Shown here piece by piece: positions 1-8,744 of a stretch of DNA of 64,000 bases (the first letter of the stretch is position 1; every line of letters starts with the position of its first letter). The notes under the pieces are model-generated. The model did no database searches. It saw only the letters and a program-made list of their open reading frames with translations, and had not been told where the DNA came from. Position numbers and translations under genes: made by a program. Source of the DNA: Flavobacterium hydrocarbonoxydans (GTDB lineage Bacteria > Bacteroidota > Bacteroidia > Flavobacteriales > Flavobacteriaceae). The stretch is taken from assembly GCF_009789235.1 (NCBI RefSeq), contig NZ_WSTB01000006.1, forward strand, positions 62,001-126,000. Reading direction: 5' to 3'.

Positions 1-72
1 ATTTTCGGTAAAGGTGCAGCTTGTAAGTGTTGCTGTTAAAAATAAAAAAGTAAGTATTTTATAGAATTTCAT
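1..72 (-). CDS. N-terminal fragment of a lipoprotein (runs off the window)
   Basis: The reading frame opens with ATG (complement of 70-72) and continues without a stop to base 1, giving 24 residues. They form a lipoprotein signal: two basic residues, a hydrophobic stretch and a lipobox ending TLTSC, with Cys at residue 19. The mature part is almost wholly outside the window, so no function can be given. It lies 89 bases downstream of another lipoprotein gene on the same strand and may be co-transcribed with it. Confidence 0.6.
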   Translation of the reverse strand, partial: MKFYKILTFLFLTATLTSCTFTEN

Positions 73-161
73 CGCTGTAAATTTTTACACAAATATACGA
101 AGACTATTTCTAATTGCTTAATCGTTGATTTGTTTAATCGGGTTAATTTTATTTTTAAAAA

Positions 162-887
162 CTATTCTAAAACCACTTCTAAGCTACTGCTTTCAGGATC
201 CTGCATAACATCTGAAAGCAGAAATTCTAGGTTTATTGATTTTTTATCCGAACTGATGTGCGCTTTTTCGTTTGAAACGGATTTTATTTTTCGAGGAAAA
301 TGATATTGCAGCACATAGGTTTGCGTGAGTTTTAAAGAGGCATATTTTGAATTTAATTCTTGGAATTTGTCTTTGGTTTGCTGTAGTATTTCAGGATTTG
401 AAATCAAAACATTCCTTTTAAAAATTGTGCCGTCAAAAGCATATTCTATTTTGTAATAATGCTCTTCTGCCGTTAAGGCGTAGTTGTATTTAATATCATC
501 AGCGTAATTCTCGGTTTTATACAAATCCGGAATCTCGGAAACTGTATTGAATTTTAAAGTGAATGTGCTTCTAAATTCTTTTTCGAAGGAGCTTTTTTTA
601 AGATGTACTTTTACATTGGCATATTTTTGAAATAACTCCTTTTCTGCCGGAAGGTATTTGACGAAATTTTCGTTGTATTGGGTGATATAATCGTTAAAAA
701 CATAAGTTGTATCCTGAAAACTTTCTTCTTTCGAATAGCTTTCTCCTGCCAATTGCATATAACTGTTTTCGTCCCGAAGTTCTACAACTTCGATAGTTCC
801 GGATCCGTCTGGGTTGATGTGAATGGTTTCTGTGATTTGGCAGCTTGTAATTAAAATCAGGAGTAAAAAGGCTTTTAGGTGATTCAT
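162..887 (-). CDS. Hypothetical lipoprotein, 241 aa
   Basis: The protein begins with a type II signal peptide (basic start, Leu/Ile-rich core, ITSC with Cys16), so it should be lipid-anchored in the envelope. The mature part opens with a short beta-rich stretch containing NPDGSGTIEV and is otherwise acidic and Lys/Tyr-rich with no catalytic motif I recognise. Surface or periplasmic lipoproteins of this size with no known role are common in flavobacteria. A second lipoprotein follows on the same strand at the window edge, which suggests a small envelope operon. The start is the only Met in front of the signal peptide. Function unknown. Confidence 0.75.
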   Translation of the reverse strand: MNHLKAFLLLILITSCQITETIHINPDGSGTIEVVELRDENSYMQLAGESYSKEESFQDTTYVFNDYITQYNENFVKYLPAEKELFQKYANVKVHLKKSSFEKEFRSTFTLKFNTVSEIPDLYKTENYADDIKYNYALTAEEHYYKIEYAFDGTIFKRNVLISNPEILQQTKDKFQELNSKYASLKLTQTYVLQYHFPRKIKSVSNEKAHISSDKKSINLEFLLSDVMQDPESSSLEVVLE

Positions 888-972
888 TTTTTTTTGAGAG
901 GTTCTGAGTGGCTAAGATACTGAGGTTTTTATTTAATATGACTATCGTTTCTTATACCACTCATGGATAATG

Positions 973-1074
973 GCCCACAGATAAAACTGATTTTAACGGA
1001 TTAACGCTGATTGTGATCTACAAAGAGCTATGAAGAATCCGTTATTATCTGTTCAATCCGTTTTATTTGTGGGC
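973..1074. repeat. Intergenic inverted repeat (cccacagataaaac family)
   Basis: The two ends (GCCCACAGATAAAAC near 973 and GTTTTATTTGTGGGC ending at 1074) are near-perfect reverse complements, and AACGGATT / AATCCGTT lies just inside them. The element could fold into a long hairpin. Variants of this sequence occur between flavobacterial genes. Together with the next repeat it fills most of the gene-free stretch 888-1325. Confidence 0.6.
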
Positions 1075-1174
1075 TATTTTTTTAATATCCTTTTTTATCA
1101 TCGCGTAAGGAGGCTCGAACGATTGTTACGAACGTCCCAACTAAAAGTTCTTATGAAAATAAAAACCTCTAAAA

Positions 1175-1250
1175 TAGCCCCGATAGAAATGAAAATCCTT
1201 TTGTCTCGCTTCTTTAGAGAGGCAAAAGATTGTAATGAATAGCGGGACAA
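1175..1250 (-). repeat. Interspersed element, copy A (of four in the window)
   Basis: Read on the minus strand, this shows the order cccgctattcattacaatc, ttttgcctctc, a hairpin turn, gagacaaaaggat and tctatcggggct. The same order (tgctatccgt..caatctttt, hairpin, aaaaggatttccac, ctatcagggct) is found at 16864-16946 and 54170-54252, with a diverged copy at 54520-54595. It is a non-coding repeat, which makes the 70-codon ORF across it (1030-1242) unlikely to be a gene. Confidence 0.65.
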
Positions 1251-1325
1251 AACGTGCTTGAAAACCCGAAAATTGCTGCTACAAAAAATCTAAAAACTGG
1301 ATTCTGAAATCTTGTATTCTTTTCT

Positions 1326-1333
1326 TATCTTTG
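1326..1333 (+). promoter_or_regulatory. -7 promoter element for lysS
   Basis: TATCTTTG matches the Bacteroidota -7 consensus TAnnTTTG, 22 bases before the lysS start. No convincing -33 TTG is seen at the usual 17-23 base spacing. Confidence 0.5.
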
Positions 1334-1355
1334 CACACTTAAAAAAGAGCACAAA

Positions 1356-3059
1356 ATGGCATTATCAGAACAAGAAATCATTAGAAGAGAGAAACTTCAA
1401 AACTTACGCAACTTAGGAATCAATCCTTATCCGGCTAATCTTTTTCCTGTAAATCATACTTCGAAACAGGTGAAGGAATCTTTTGAAGAGGGTAAGAAGG
1501 TGATTGTTGCCGGACGTTTGATGAGTGTTCGTGACCAGGGAAAAGCTTGTTTTGCTGAGCTGCAGGATAGCGAAGGGCGTTTGCAATTGTACGTGAACCG
1601 CGATGTTTTATGCGAAGGTGATGATAAAACTTTGTACAATACGGTTTTTAAAAAACTGACTGATTTAGGTGATTTTATTGGTATTGAAGGGGAATTGTTT
1701 ACTACGAAAGTGGGTGCGCAATGTATTCGTGTTGACGGATTTACTTTTTTGAGTAAAACGTTGCGTCCGTTGCCTTTACCAAAGATTGATGAGGACGGAA
1801 AGGTACATGATGCTTTTAATGATCCTGAATTGCGTTACAGAATGCGTTATGTAGATTTAACTGTAAATCAACACGTTAAAGACACTTTTATCAAACGTAC
1901 TAAGTTGTTTAGCGCGATGCGTGGTTATTTTAACGATGCTGGTTACCTTGAGGTTGAAACTCCTGTTTTACAGCCAATTCCGGGTGGTGCTGCGGCGCGT
2001 CCGTTTACAACACATCATAATTCGCTTGATATTCCGCTTTACATGCGTATTGCAAACGAATTGTACTTAAAAAGATTAATTGTTGGTGGATTTGAAGGTG
2101 TTTATGAGTTCTCGAAAAACTTCCGTAACGAAGGAATGGACAGAACGCATAATCCTGAATTTACTGCGATGGAAATATATGTAGCCTACAAAGACTACAA
2201 CTGGATGATGGAATTTGCCGAAGGTTTGCTGGAGCATTGTGCGATTGCCGTAAACGGAACTAGCGAAGTGACTTTTGGTGAGCACCAAATTAACTTTAAA
2301 GCGCCTTACGCTCGTGTTACAATGACCGATTCTATCAAACATTTTACTGGTTTTGATATTTCCGGAAAAAGCGAAGACGAATTGTTTGAAGCTGCCAGAG
2401 GAATGGGAATCGACGTTGATAAAACAATGGGGAAAGGAAAATTGATTGATGAGATTTTTGGTGCGAAATGCGAAGGAAATTATATTCAGCCAACTTTCAT
2501 CACGGATTACCCTAAAGAAATGTCGCCTCTTTGTAAAGAACACCGCGATAATCCTGAGCTTACTGAGCGTTTTGAATTGATGGTTTGTGGTAAAGAAATT
2601 GCAAATGCTTATTCTGAATTAAATGATCCAATTGATCAGCGTGAGCGTTTTGAAGACCAAATGCGTCTGTCTGAAAAAGGTGATGATGAAGCAAATGGAA
2701 TCATCGATGAGGATTTCTTAAGAGCTTTAGAGTACGGAATGCCGCCAACGTCCGGAATGGGAATTGGTATGGATCGTTTGATTATGTATTTGACTAACAA
2801 TGCTTCTATTCAGGAAGTTTTATTGTTTCCGCAAATGCGTCCAGAGAAGAAACAAGCGCAGATAGAACTTTCTGATGAAGAGAAATTTATCGTGGATTTA
2901 CTGAAAGGGAATGAAAATAAAATGGATCTTCAGCAATTGAAAATTACTGCGAATTTAAGCGGTAAAAAATGGGATGCGTCTATGAAAAATTTATCTAAAC
3001 ACGGCTTGACTAAGGTTGTGGTTGAGGGTGAGTTTAAGATGGTGGAAATGGTGGAATAG
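1356..3059 (+). CDS. lysS: Lysyl-tRNA synthetase, class II
   Basis: Charges tRNA-Lys with lysine in the cytoplasm. The N-terminal OB-fold anticodon-binding domain covers about residues 55-165. The class II catalytic core follows, with motif 2 at about 256-270 (FRNEGMDRTHNPEFT) and motif 3 near 467-480 (GMGIGMDRL, then LLFPQMRP). At 567 residues it is longer than the roughly 500-residue enterobacterial enzymes. The extra part is a C-terminal tail of about 65 residues (from about 503) that looks like a small helical or winged-helix add-on; I believe this tail is typical of flavobacterial LysS. It is transcribed alone, with a -7 element upstream and a terminator at 3086-3116. Confidence 0.97.
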   Translation: MALSEQEIIRREKLQNLRNLGINPYPANLFPVNHTSKQVKESFEEGKKVIVAGRLMSVRDQGKACFAELQDSEGRLQLYVNRDVLCEGDDKTLYNTVFKKLTDLGDFIGIEGELFTTKVGAQCIRVDGFTFLSKTLRPLPLPKIDEDGKVHDAFNDPELRYRMRYVDLTVNQHVKDTFIKRTKLFSAMRGYFNDAGYLEVETPVLQPIPGGAAARPFTTHHNSLDIPLYMRIANELYLKRLIVGGFEGVYEFSKNFRNEGMDRTHNPEFTAMEIYVAYKDYNWMMEFAEGLLEHCAIAVNGTSEVTFGEHQINFKAPYARVTMTDSIKHFTGFDISGKSEDELFEAARGMGIDVDKTMGKGKLIDEIFGAKCEGNYIQPTFITDYPKEMSPLCKEHRDNPELTERFELMVCGKEIANAYSELNDPIDQRERFEDQMRLSEKGDDEANGIIDEDFLRALEYGMPPTSGMGIGMDRLIMYLTNNASIQEVLLFPQMRPEKKQAQIELSDEEKFIVDLLKGNENKMDLQQLKITANLSGKKWDASMKNLSKHGLTKVVVEGEFKMVEMVE

Positions 3060-3085
3060 ATTCCTTTAAAAACATATTAAAATTT

Positions 3086-3116
3086 AAAAAGGAGCTTTTA
3101 TTAAAGCTCCTTTTTC
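3086..3116 (+). terminator. Intrinsic terminator after lysS
   Basis: Perfect stem AAAAGGAGCTTT / AAAGCTCCTTTT around a short ATTA-type loop, followed by T residues, 27 bases after the lysS stop. Confidence 0.8.
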
Positions 3117-3134
3117 TTATATAAAAATTTTCCT

Positions 3135-3142
3135 TAATTTTG
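3135..3142 (+). promoter_or_regulatory. -7 promoter element of the ATPase/nuclease operon
   Basis: TAATTTTG fits TAnnTTTG. It ends only 5 bases before the ATG at 3148, so the transcript would start almost at the initiation codon. If the element is real the mRNA is leaderless or nearly so. Confidence 0.4.
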
Positions 3143-3147
3143 AAAAC

Positions 3148-4398
3148 ATGGAAAGAGCAAAACTTATTGTTAAAAATTTCGGACCTCTAAAAGATATTGA
3201 AATCGAAGTTAGAGAAATGGTTACTTTTATTGGTGCTCAGGCTTCTGGAAAGAGTACTTTAGCTAAGTTAATTTCGATATTAGAAGATGAAGAATTTAGA
3301 AAAGATGATTCTATTTCTTTTGAAGAAGAATTAAAAAAATATAATATTTATTCTTTTTTAAATCATAACAGTTATATAAATTATTGCAGAGAAGCAAAGG
3401 GAATATTTTATGAGTTTAAACTTCAAAATAATATCTCAAAAAAGGTAGATTATAGAGAAAACTTAATTAAAAACCTTTCAGGCATTGTTACTAAAGAAAA
3501 AGGAGAAATATTAGACTCACTTCTCGAAACAGATCTTGACAACATAAGATTTAAAAATGTAAAAGAAAGCAAGTTATTTGTAAAAGAATTAAAACAAGTT
3601 ATCGATAGCGCTTTTTCAGAAAAAGATAAAACTAAGATTTATGACTTTTTTATTAAAAAGTATGATCAAGTAATTTCAAAATATGGATCGTATCTAAAAT
3701 TTGACTCTATTTATATACCGACAGAAAGAAATATTCTGCATATAATTTCTACGAACACTTTGGGTCTTATTAATAATAATATTCAAATTCCAAAACATCT
3801 CTTAAATAGTGGGCAAGATTATGAGAAGGCAATTAATACAATAAAAGAATTACCATTAAGCATAATTGATAAAAAAATAAAATATAAAAGAGAGGGAAAA
3901 ACATCTTACATATATCATAATAAAACTGATAAAGTTGATTTATTAGAATCAGCTTCAGGTTTACAGTCAGTTATTCCAATCTTACTTTTAGTAGAATATT
4001 CAAAATCATTAAAAGAAAAATACAATTTCAATTTTGTAGTTGAAGAACCTGAGTTAAATTTATATCCTAAAGCACAACATGAATTAATAAAATATTTGGT
4101 TAAAAATTGTTTATTTGATCGAAAAAATCTAATTCTCACAACGCATAGTCCTTTTGTTTTAGCATCTATCAATAACTTATTACTAGCTTATGATAAAGGG
4201 CAAAAACTTCCTAAAGAAGTAAATAAAATTATAAAGAAAGAATCCTGGTTAAACCCGAAGAACTTTATTGCTTATGAGTTGAAAAATGGTAAAGCAAAAA
4301 AGATCATGAATGATAAGTTAGGGCAGATTTCAGAAAACATGATTGATTCCGTTTCTGATAGCTTCGCAGATGAATTTAATAAATTATTAGATTTATGA
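3148..4398 (+). CDS. ABC/OLD-type AAA ATPase, candidate defence protein
   Basis: A 416-residue soluble ATPase of the AAA_15/AAA_21 (OLD-like) type. Walker A is GAQASGKST at 29-37. A signature-like SASGLQ lies near 265, Walker B (VVEEPELNLYP) near 295-305 and the H-loop (LTTHSP) near 330-335. IPTERN near 190 is also typical of this group. It lacks the C-terminal TOPRIM nuclease of true OLD proteins. The next gene overlaps it by four bases (ATGA) and encodes a small nuclease-like protein, so the pair is translationally coupled. Known two-gene phage-defence systems (Septu, PARIS) pair such an ATPase with a separate effector. That this is a defence system is inference; the ATPase assignment is firm. 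Confidence 0.85.
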   Translation: MERAKLIVKNFGPLKDIEIEVREMVTFIGAQASGKSTLAKLISILEDEEFRKDDSISFEEELKKYNIYSFLNHNSYINYCREAKGIFYEFKLQNNISKKVDYRENLIKNLSGIVTKEKGEILDSLLETDLDNIRFKNVKESKLFVKELKQVIDSAFSEKDKTKIYDFFIKKYDQVISKYGSYLKFDSIYIPTERNILHIISTNTLGLINNNIQIPKHLLNSGQDYEKAINTIKELPLSIIDKKIKYKREGKTSYIYHNKTDKVDLLESASGLQSVIPILLLVEYSKSLKEKYNFNFVVEEPELNLYPKAQHELIKYLVKNCLFDRKNLILTTHSPFVLASINNLLLAYDKGQKLPKEVNKIIKKESWLNPKNFIAYELKNGKAKKIMNDKLGQISENMIDSVSDSFADEFNKLLDL

Positions 4399-4904
4399 TA
4401 AATCAACTTCGAGAAGCATTTCCTCAAATCGAAGAAAATTGTCTAACTATCATTGTTGATAAACATGTATTTGTGTTTGAAGATCCAAAATTAAAAAAAG
4501 GAGTTTTTGTAGATGCTACTGAAAAATATCATTTTCATATTCAAAACAATACAAAATCACCATACCACTTCATTCAAAATGATGATTGTGTTATGAAAAG
4601 TATAAAAGGCGGACAATGTGATTACGTTATTTTTAATGATAAGTGTGTATATTTTACTGAAATAAAAGCTACAAATGAAAACTTATCAGTTAGAAGAACA
4701 AAAGGTATAAAACAGTTAGAAAATACTATCAAATTCTATTTAAAGAAAATTGATTCAATTAATCTTGAAAATAAAAATGCTATAATTTGTTTTGACAATC
4801 ATAAGAGAATTGCACCGCAAGCAAGTGTTTCATCAAAGAGAAAAGAGTTTAAAATGAAATATCAAATAGATCTTCACGAAGGAAATTATATCTCATTTGA
4901 TTAA
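4395..4904 (+). CDS. Small PD-(D/E)xK nuclease-like partner of the ATPase
   Basis: 169 residues, no signal peptide. The core reads as a restriction-endonuclease fold: a beta hairpin CDYVIFNDKCVYFTEIKA places Asp76 twelve residues before Glu89-x-Lys91, the D...ExK arrangement of PD-(D/E)xK nucleases. The flanking sequence (KGIKQLENTIKFYL) fits the helix that normally follows. It starts inside the stop of the ATPase gene (ATGA overlap). I do not recognise the family by name. The likely role is the DNA- or RNA-cutting effector of the ATPase, but it could also be a nuclease fold without activity. Confidence 0.6.
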   Translation: MINQLREAFPQIEENCLTIIVDKHVFVFEDPKLKKGVFVDATEKYHFHIQNNTKSPYHFIQNDDCVMKSIKGGQCDYVIFNDKCVYFTEIKATNENLSVRRTKGIKQLENTIKFYLKKIDSINLENKNAIICFDNHKRIAPQASVSSKRKEFKMKYQIDLHEGNYISFD

Positions 4905-4919
4905 TAACAAAAATTAAAT

Positions 4920-5060
4920 ATGAGCACTCTCGAAATTTATCAATTAGATGAACTCGAAATAGATATCATCAAAAAAAGTGAAGAAGATATAAAATACGGA
5001 AGAGTTATTTCTCAAGAAGACTTAGACAAAGAAGACTTAGAATGGCTCTCTCAAATATAA
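4920..5060 (+). CDS. Tiny acidic protein, antitoxin-like, 46 aa
   Basis: A short frame begins 15 bases after the nuclease stop and ends 4 bases before a strong terminator. The product is very acidic and helical, ending EDLDKEDLEWLSQI. It resembles the C-terminal, toxin-wrapping half of type II antitoxins of Bacteroidota, but no RelE/ParE-type toxin follows. It may be a third subunit or an inhibitor of the nuclease, an orphan antitoxin, or a chance ORF. Its place between the nuclease gene and the terminator supports a real gene. Confidence 0.5.
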   Translation: MSTLEIYQLDELEIDIIKKSEEDIKYGRVISQEDLDKEDLEWLSQI

Positions 5061-5064
5061 TTTC

Positions 5065-5100
5065 AAACCCGACAGGTTTTAAAAACCTGTCGGGTTTTCT
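5065..5100 (+). terminator. Strong terminator closing the ATPase operon
   Basis: Perfect stem AAACCCGACAGGTTTT / AAAACCTGTCGGGTTT followed by a T-rich end, five bases after the small acidic ORF. The symmetric flanks could also serve the gene coming from the other side. Confidence 0.85.
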
Positions 5101-5114
5101 ATTTTGTATAAATT

Positions 5115-5714
5115 CTAAAAAGAATACTTCTCCAATTTCTTAGCATAAATATCTAAAATAACTGGTGACTCTTTAGGAATTTCTCCTTTCCATTTTTCCT
5201 GAACAGATGGATTTGATGGATATTTTCCGTTTTTCATTTTTAAAGAATGTAAGGCATTGCCACTTTTAAAAATTAAATCTTTAAAGTTTTCAGACGATTT
5301 TGTTCCAATAAAAATTGGAAAATCAGTTACCGTAAAAGAATTCATTACACTTCCATCGTTGTTCAGAATGTAACCGGAACAGCCTCCGCTTCCGCAGAAA
5401 TAAGAATTAGAGAACCCTACAAAATATTCGTTTTTCTTATCATCATTCAAATCATAAGCTTCGTAATAAAAGTATCGATCGTCTTTTGTCATGGCAGGAA
5501 GATCTTTCTTCAGTAAAACATTTAATTGTTTCTGGATGAGTTCGATTACTTTATCGTCTTTTGGAGGAGCATCGCTTACATCTGCTGTTCCGGCAACCGT
5601 TTTCGATAAGGTATCTTCGGCAATTGTTTTGATGATATTTGACTTTGTTTTTTCTTTATTTTGGCAGGAACTTATTGCTATAAGTACTATTGCTATTAAA
5701 ATTTTATTTTTCAT
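5115..5714 (-). CDS. Hypothetical lipoprotein, 199 aa
   Basis: Signal peptide with lipobox ISSC (Cys17), then a Lys/Ser-rich linker to about residue 55 and a compact domain. That domain holds YFYYEAYDLNDDKKNEYFVGF, an acidic N/D-D-K-E pattern like those of integrin-type or EF-hand-like calcium loops, followed by a Cys/Gly-rich CGSGGCSG. No enzyme motif is seen. It lies 20 bases downstream of the 2-hydroxyacid dehydrogenase gene on the same strand, so the two are probably co-transcribed, although no functional link is evident. Confidence 0.7.
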   Translation of the reverse strand: MKNKILIAIVLIAISSCQNKEKTKSNIIKTIAEDTLSKTVAGTADVSDAPPKDDKVIELIQKQLNVLLKKDLPAMTKDDRYFYYEAYDLNDDKKNEYFVGFSNSYFCGSGGCSGYILNNDGSVMNSFTVTDFPIFIGTKSSENFKDLIFKSGNALHSLKMKNGKYPSNPSVQEKWKGEIPKESPVILDIYAKKLEKYSF

Positions 5715-5734
5715 AATGTCTCTTTTAAAATTAT

Positions 5735-6748
5735 TTAAACCAGTAAAGCTGCTTTATTCTCAATATCATTTTTATCCAATAAATCTTTGATATTATGGAA
5801 TGTTACCAAAGCAATCTGCGTCAGTGCTTCATTGGTAAAAAACGCCTGATGCGCCGTTACCAAAACATTTGGAAAACTCATTAATCTTTGAATCGCGTCG
5901 TCCTGAATAATATCTGCTGATAAATCCCTGAAGAATAATTTTTCTTCCTGCTCGTAAACGTCGATTCCGAGATAACCTATTTTTCCTTCTTTCAATCCTT
6001 CGATAACACAGGCTGTTTCTATCAACCCTCCTCTACTCGTATTAATGATCATAACGTGATCTTTCATCAAATCAATTGATTTTTCGTTGATAATGTGCTT
6101 GGTTTGCTCGTTTAAAGGACAATGAAGCGAAATAATATCACTTGTTTTAAAAATTTCTTCTATAGACACAAAATGCACTCCATCTTTCTCCATTTCAGGA
6201 TTTACGACAATATCATAAGCCAAAACTTTGCATCCAAAACCTAAAGCAATTTTAGCAAAAGCTTTCCCTATATTTCCTGTTCCGATGATGCCAATTGTTT
6301 TACCGAACAAGTCAAAACCTAATAAGCCGTTTAGGGCAAAATTTTGTTCACGAACTCTGTTGTAGGCTTTATGGGTTTTTCTGTTTAAAGTTAAAATCAT
6401 CGCCATTGCATGTTCTGCAACAGCCTGAGGAGAATAAGCAGGGACACGACAAACTTTCAAATTGTATTTTTTAGCCGCTTCTAAATCGACATTATTGAAA
6501 CCTGCGCAACGTAAAGCGATTATTTTTACTCCTTTTTCGGCTAATTGTTTAATGACTGATTCGTTGACAATATCATTGACAAAAACACAAACTATTTCTG
6601 CTTTTTCGATCAGGATAACGGTTTGTGGATTGAGCTGTGTTTCGAAAAAATCCAATTCAAAACCAAATTCATCATTGTATTTATTAAAAAAGGCTTTATC
6701 GTAAGGCTGCGTCGAGAAAAAAGCAATTTTGTTTTCGTTTGGTTTCAT
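5735..6748 (-). CDS. ldhA: D-2-hydroxyacid dehydrogenase (D-lactate dehydrogenase type)
   Basis: NAD-dependent reduction of a 2-keto acid, probably pyruvate to D-lactate, in the cytoplasm. 337 residues, the usual length. The NAD-binding glycine motif GTGNIG is at 156-161. The catalytic set is visible as Arg239 (NTSRGG), a Glu in DVYEQEE near 266 and His300 (VTAHQAFF). The overall pattern (Arg80 in LRCAGFNNVD, HCPLNEQTKHIIN at 209-221) fits the LdhA branch rather than glycerate or phosphoglycerate dehydrogenases. The exact substrate is inferred. Upstream gene of a two-gene unit with the lipoprotein at 5115-5714. Confidence 0.85.
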   Translation of the reverse strand: MKPNENKIAFFSTQPYDKAFFNKYNDEFGFELDFFETQLNPQTVILIEKAEIVCVFVNDIVNESVIKQLAEKGVKIIALRCAGFNNVDLEAAKKYNLKVCRVPAYSPQAVAEHAMAMILTLNRKTHKAYNRVREQNFALNGLLGFDLFGKTIGIIGTGNIGKAFAKIALGFGCKVLAYDIVVNPEMEKDGVHFVSIEEIFKTSDIISLHCPLNEQTKHIINEKSIDLMKDHVMIINTSRGGLIETACVIEGLKEGKIGYLGIDVYEQEEKLFFRDLSADIIQDDAIQRLMSFPNVLVTAHQAFFTNEALTQIALVTFHNIKDLLDKNDIENKAALLV

Positions 6749-6933
6749 AATGAATGATTTTGCGTTTTAATTTCTTTATTCTTTAAAATTAAGAAATTAA
6801 AACTGAAGAAGCTTATAAAAACACTAGCAGATTCTTATTCAGTCTGTTAAATAAATTATAATTATAAGAAGCTGGTTAAACCAAATGAATCTAATCAGGT
6901 CTAATCGATATAAACAATTAAAAAACGTACCTC

Positions 6934-7380
6934 ATGAAAAAATTATTTATTGCGGCTTTACTATTCGTTGGAATAGCAAGTTTCGCACAAGACGGTGATA
7001 TGGATCAAAAACCTGCTCGTGAACAAAGAGAAAGACTGACTCCGGAACAACGAAATGAAAAACAACTGAAAAAGCTAACTTCTGAGTTGACTTTAGATGC
7101 CAAACAACAAGAACAAGTAAAACAACTGCTTGTTGAAAGAAGCGCTAAAGCCGAAAAATTAAGAGACGCCAGAAAAGAGCAAAAAGAAAAAGGAACGAAA
7201 CTTACAGCGGAGCAAAAAGAAGCTTTTAAAACCCAAATGCTGGCTGAAAAAGAGGCAAATGATGCTAAAATGAAAACTATCTTAACTGCTGACCAATACA
7301 CCAAATGGAAAGCAATTCAGGAAGAAAATAAAGATAAAGCAAGAGAAAGAATGAAAGATCGCCGTCAGGATAAAATCTAA
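6934..7380 (+). CDS. Periplasmic Spy/CpxP-like helical protein
   Basis: 148 residues with a cleavable signal peptide (MKKLFIAALLFVGIASFA, cleavage near 18-19). The rest is highly charged and almost wholly alpha-helical. It contains LTPEQRNEKQLKKLTSEL near 36-53, LTAEQKEAF near 91 and LTADQYTKW near 117, the LTxxQ pattern of Spy/CpxP-type periplasmic chaperones. Small DUF-type proteins of this kind are frequent in flavobacteria. The role is inferred only from this pattern. It is a single gene ended by the terminator shared with hemL. Confidence 0.7.
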   Translation: MKKLFIAALLFVGIASFAQDGDMDQKPAREQRERLTPEQRNEKQLKKLTSELTLDAKQQEQVKQLLVERSAKAEKLRDARKEQKEKGTKLTAEQKEAFKTQMLAEKEANDAKMKTILTADQYTKWKAIQEENKDKARERMKDRRQDKI

Positions 7381-7392
7381 CGGAAATCAACT

Positions 7393-7418
7393 AAAAAGAG
7401 GCCAATTGGCCTCTTTTT
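7393..7418. terminator. Bidirectional terminator between two convergent genes
   Basis: Palindrome AAAAAGAGGCCAATTGGCCTCTTTTT lies in the 42-base gap between the stop codons of the Spy-like gene and hemL and works on both strands. Confidence 0.85.
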
Positions 7419-7422
7419 TATA

Positions 7423-8709
7423 TTAAAATGTTTTGGAAACTTTATCAATTGCATTGATGGTAAAGTCTAAATCATCGTAAGTCAAAGCATCCGTGATAAA
7501 CCAGGTTTCGTATGCCGATGGCGCAATATAAATTCCCTCCTGCAACAATCCGTGGAAGAATTTCTTGAAAGTCTCGTTATCTCCTTTTGCAGCCGTTTGA
7601 AAATCAACAACCGGATTTTCATCAAAATGCACCGAAATCATCGATCCCACTCTATTGATCGTAAATACTACATTATTGGCTTTTAAAACCCTGTCTATTC
7701 CTGCTTCCAGATAAGCTGTTTTTTCTTCTAAGCGAGTAAAAATTTCCGGCTCATTATTCAAAGATTGCAACATTGCCAATCCAGCTGCCATTGCCAACGG
7801 ATTTCCAGACAACGTTCCTGCCTGATAAACAGGACCAAGTGGTGCCAGATAATTCATAATTTCTTCACGCGCTGCAAATGCTCCAACTGGCAAACCTCCA
7901 CCAATTACTTTTCCGAAAGTTACGATATCAGCATTTACCTTAAATAATTCCTGAACGCCACCACGAGCCAAACGGAAACCGGTCATTACCTCATCAAAAA
8001 TCAATAAAATTCCGTTCGCGGTACACAAATCTCTCAAGCCTTGCAAAAATCCGTCTTTCGGAGGAATACATCCCATATTTCCTGCAACTGGCTCGATAAT
8101 AATAGCTGCGATTTCGTTTTTGTTGGCTTCAATTAAAGCCGCAACATTATCCAGATCATTGTATTTTGCCAGTAAAGTATCTTTTGCAGTTCCTTCAGTA
8201 ACTCCTGGGCTATTTGGCGAACCAAAAGTCACGGCTCCACTTCCGGCCTGAATCAAAAACGAATCGGAATGTCCGTGGTAACAACCTGCAAATTTGATTA
8301 TTTTATCTCTTTTGGTAAAGCCACGAGCAAGGCGAATCGCGCTCATACAAGCTTCTGTTCCTGAATTTACAAAACGTATTTTATCAATATTCGGAACCAT
8401 AGAAACCGCCAAAGCAGCAATTTCAGTTTCCAATTCTGTTGGCATTCCGAACGAAGTTCCCAGTTTTGCTTTTTCAATCACAGCATCAACTACTGGCTGA
8501 TAGGCGTGACCTAAAACCATTGGTCCCCAAGAATTGATATAATCGATTAATTTATTTCCGTCTTCATCCAATAAATAAGCACCTTTGGCACTTTTTACAA
8601 AAATTGGAGTTCCACCTACCGCTTTAAAGGCTCTTACTGGCGAATTTACGCCTCCTGGAATTACTTTTTCTGCTTCAGCAAAAAGCTGACTACTTCTTTT
8701 ATATAACAT
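7423..8709 (-). CDS. hemL: Glutamate-1-semialdehyde 2,1-aminomutase
   Basis: Converts glutamate-1-semialdehyde to 5-aminolevulinate in the C5 route of haem synthesis, using PLP. 428 residues, normal length. Typical opening [11 protein letters not shown] (18-28), NSGTEA near 115-120, DEVMTGFR at 239-246 and the PLP lysine Lys267 in [16 protein letters not shown]. It is the last gene of a minus-strand cluster reaching back to 11161 with small gaps, but its neighbours are not haem genes. Confidence 0.97.
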   Translation of the reverse strand: MLYKRSSQLFAEAEKVIPGGVNSPVRAFKAVGGTPIFVKSAKGAYLLDEDGNKLIDYINSWGPMVLGHAYQPVVDAVIEKAKLGTSFGMPTELETEIAALAVSMVPNIDKIRFVNSGTEACMSAIRLARGFTKRDKIIKFAGCYHGHSDSFLIQAGSGAVTFGSPNSPGVTEGTAKDTLLAKYNDLDNVAALIEANKNEIAAIIIEPVAGNMGCIPPKDGFLQGLRDLCTANGILLIFDEVMTGFRLARGGVQELFKVNADIVTFGKVIGGGLPVGAFAAREEIMNYLAPLGPVYQAGTLSGNPLAMAAGLAMLQSLNNEPEIFTRLEEKTAYLEAGIDRVLKANNVVFTINRVGSMISVHFDENPVVDFQTAAKGDNETFKKFFHGLLQEGIYIAPSAYETWFITDALTYDDLDFTINAIDKVSKTF

Positions 8710-8744
8710 TTTTTATTCTAGATTTTAGAGTTCAGATTTTAGAT

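Noticed and set aside
1030..1242. 70-codon ORF on the plus strand
   Set aside because: It runs through an inverted repeat (973-1074) and copy A of an interspersed element and has no protein features.
2076..2543. 155-codon ORF antisense to lysS
   Set aside because: Shadow of a highly conserved gene; no signal or domain.
3148..4904. Septu (PtuAB) or PARIS system
   Set aside because: The second protein has a D...ExK core and no HNH motif or TOPRIM signature, so neither name applies.
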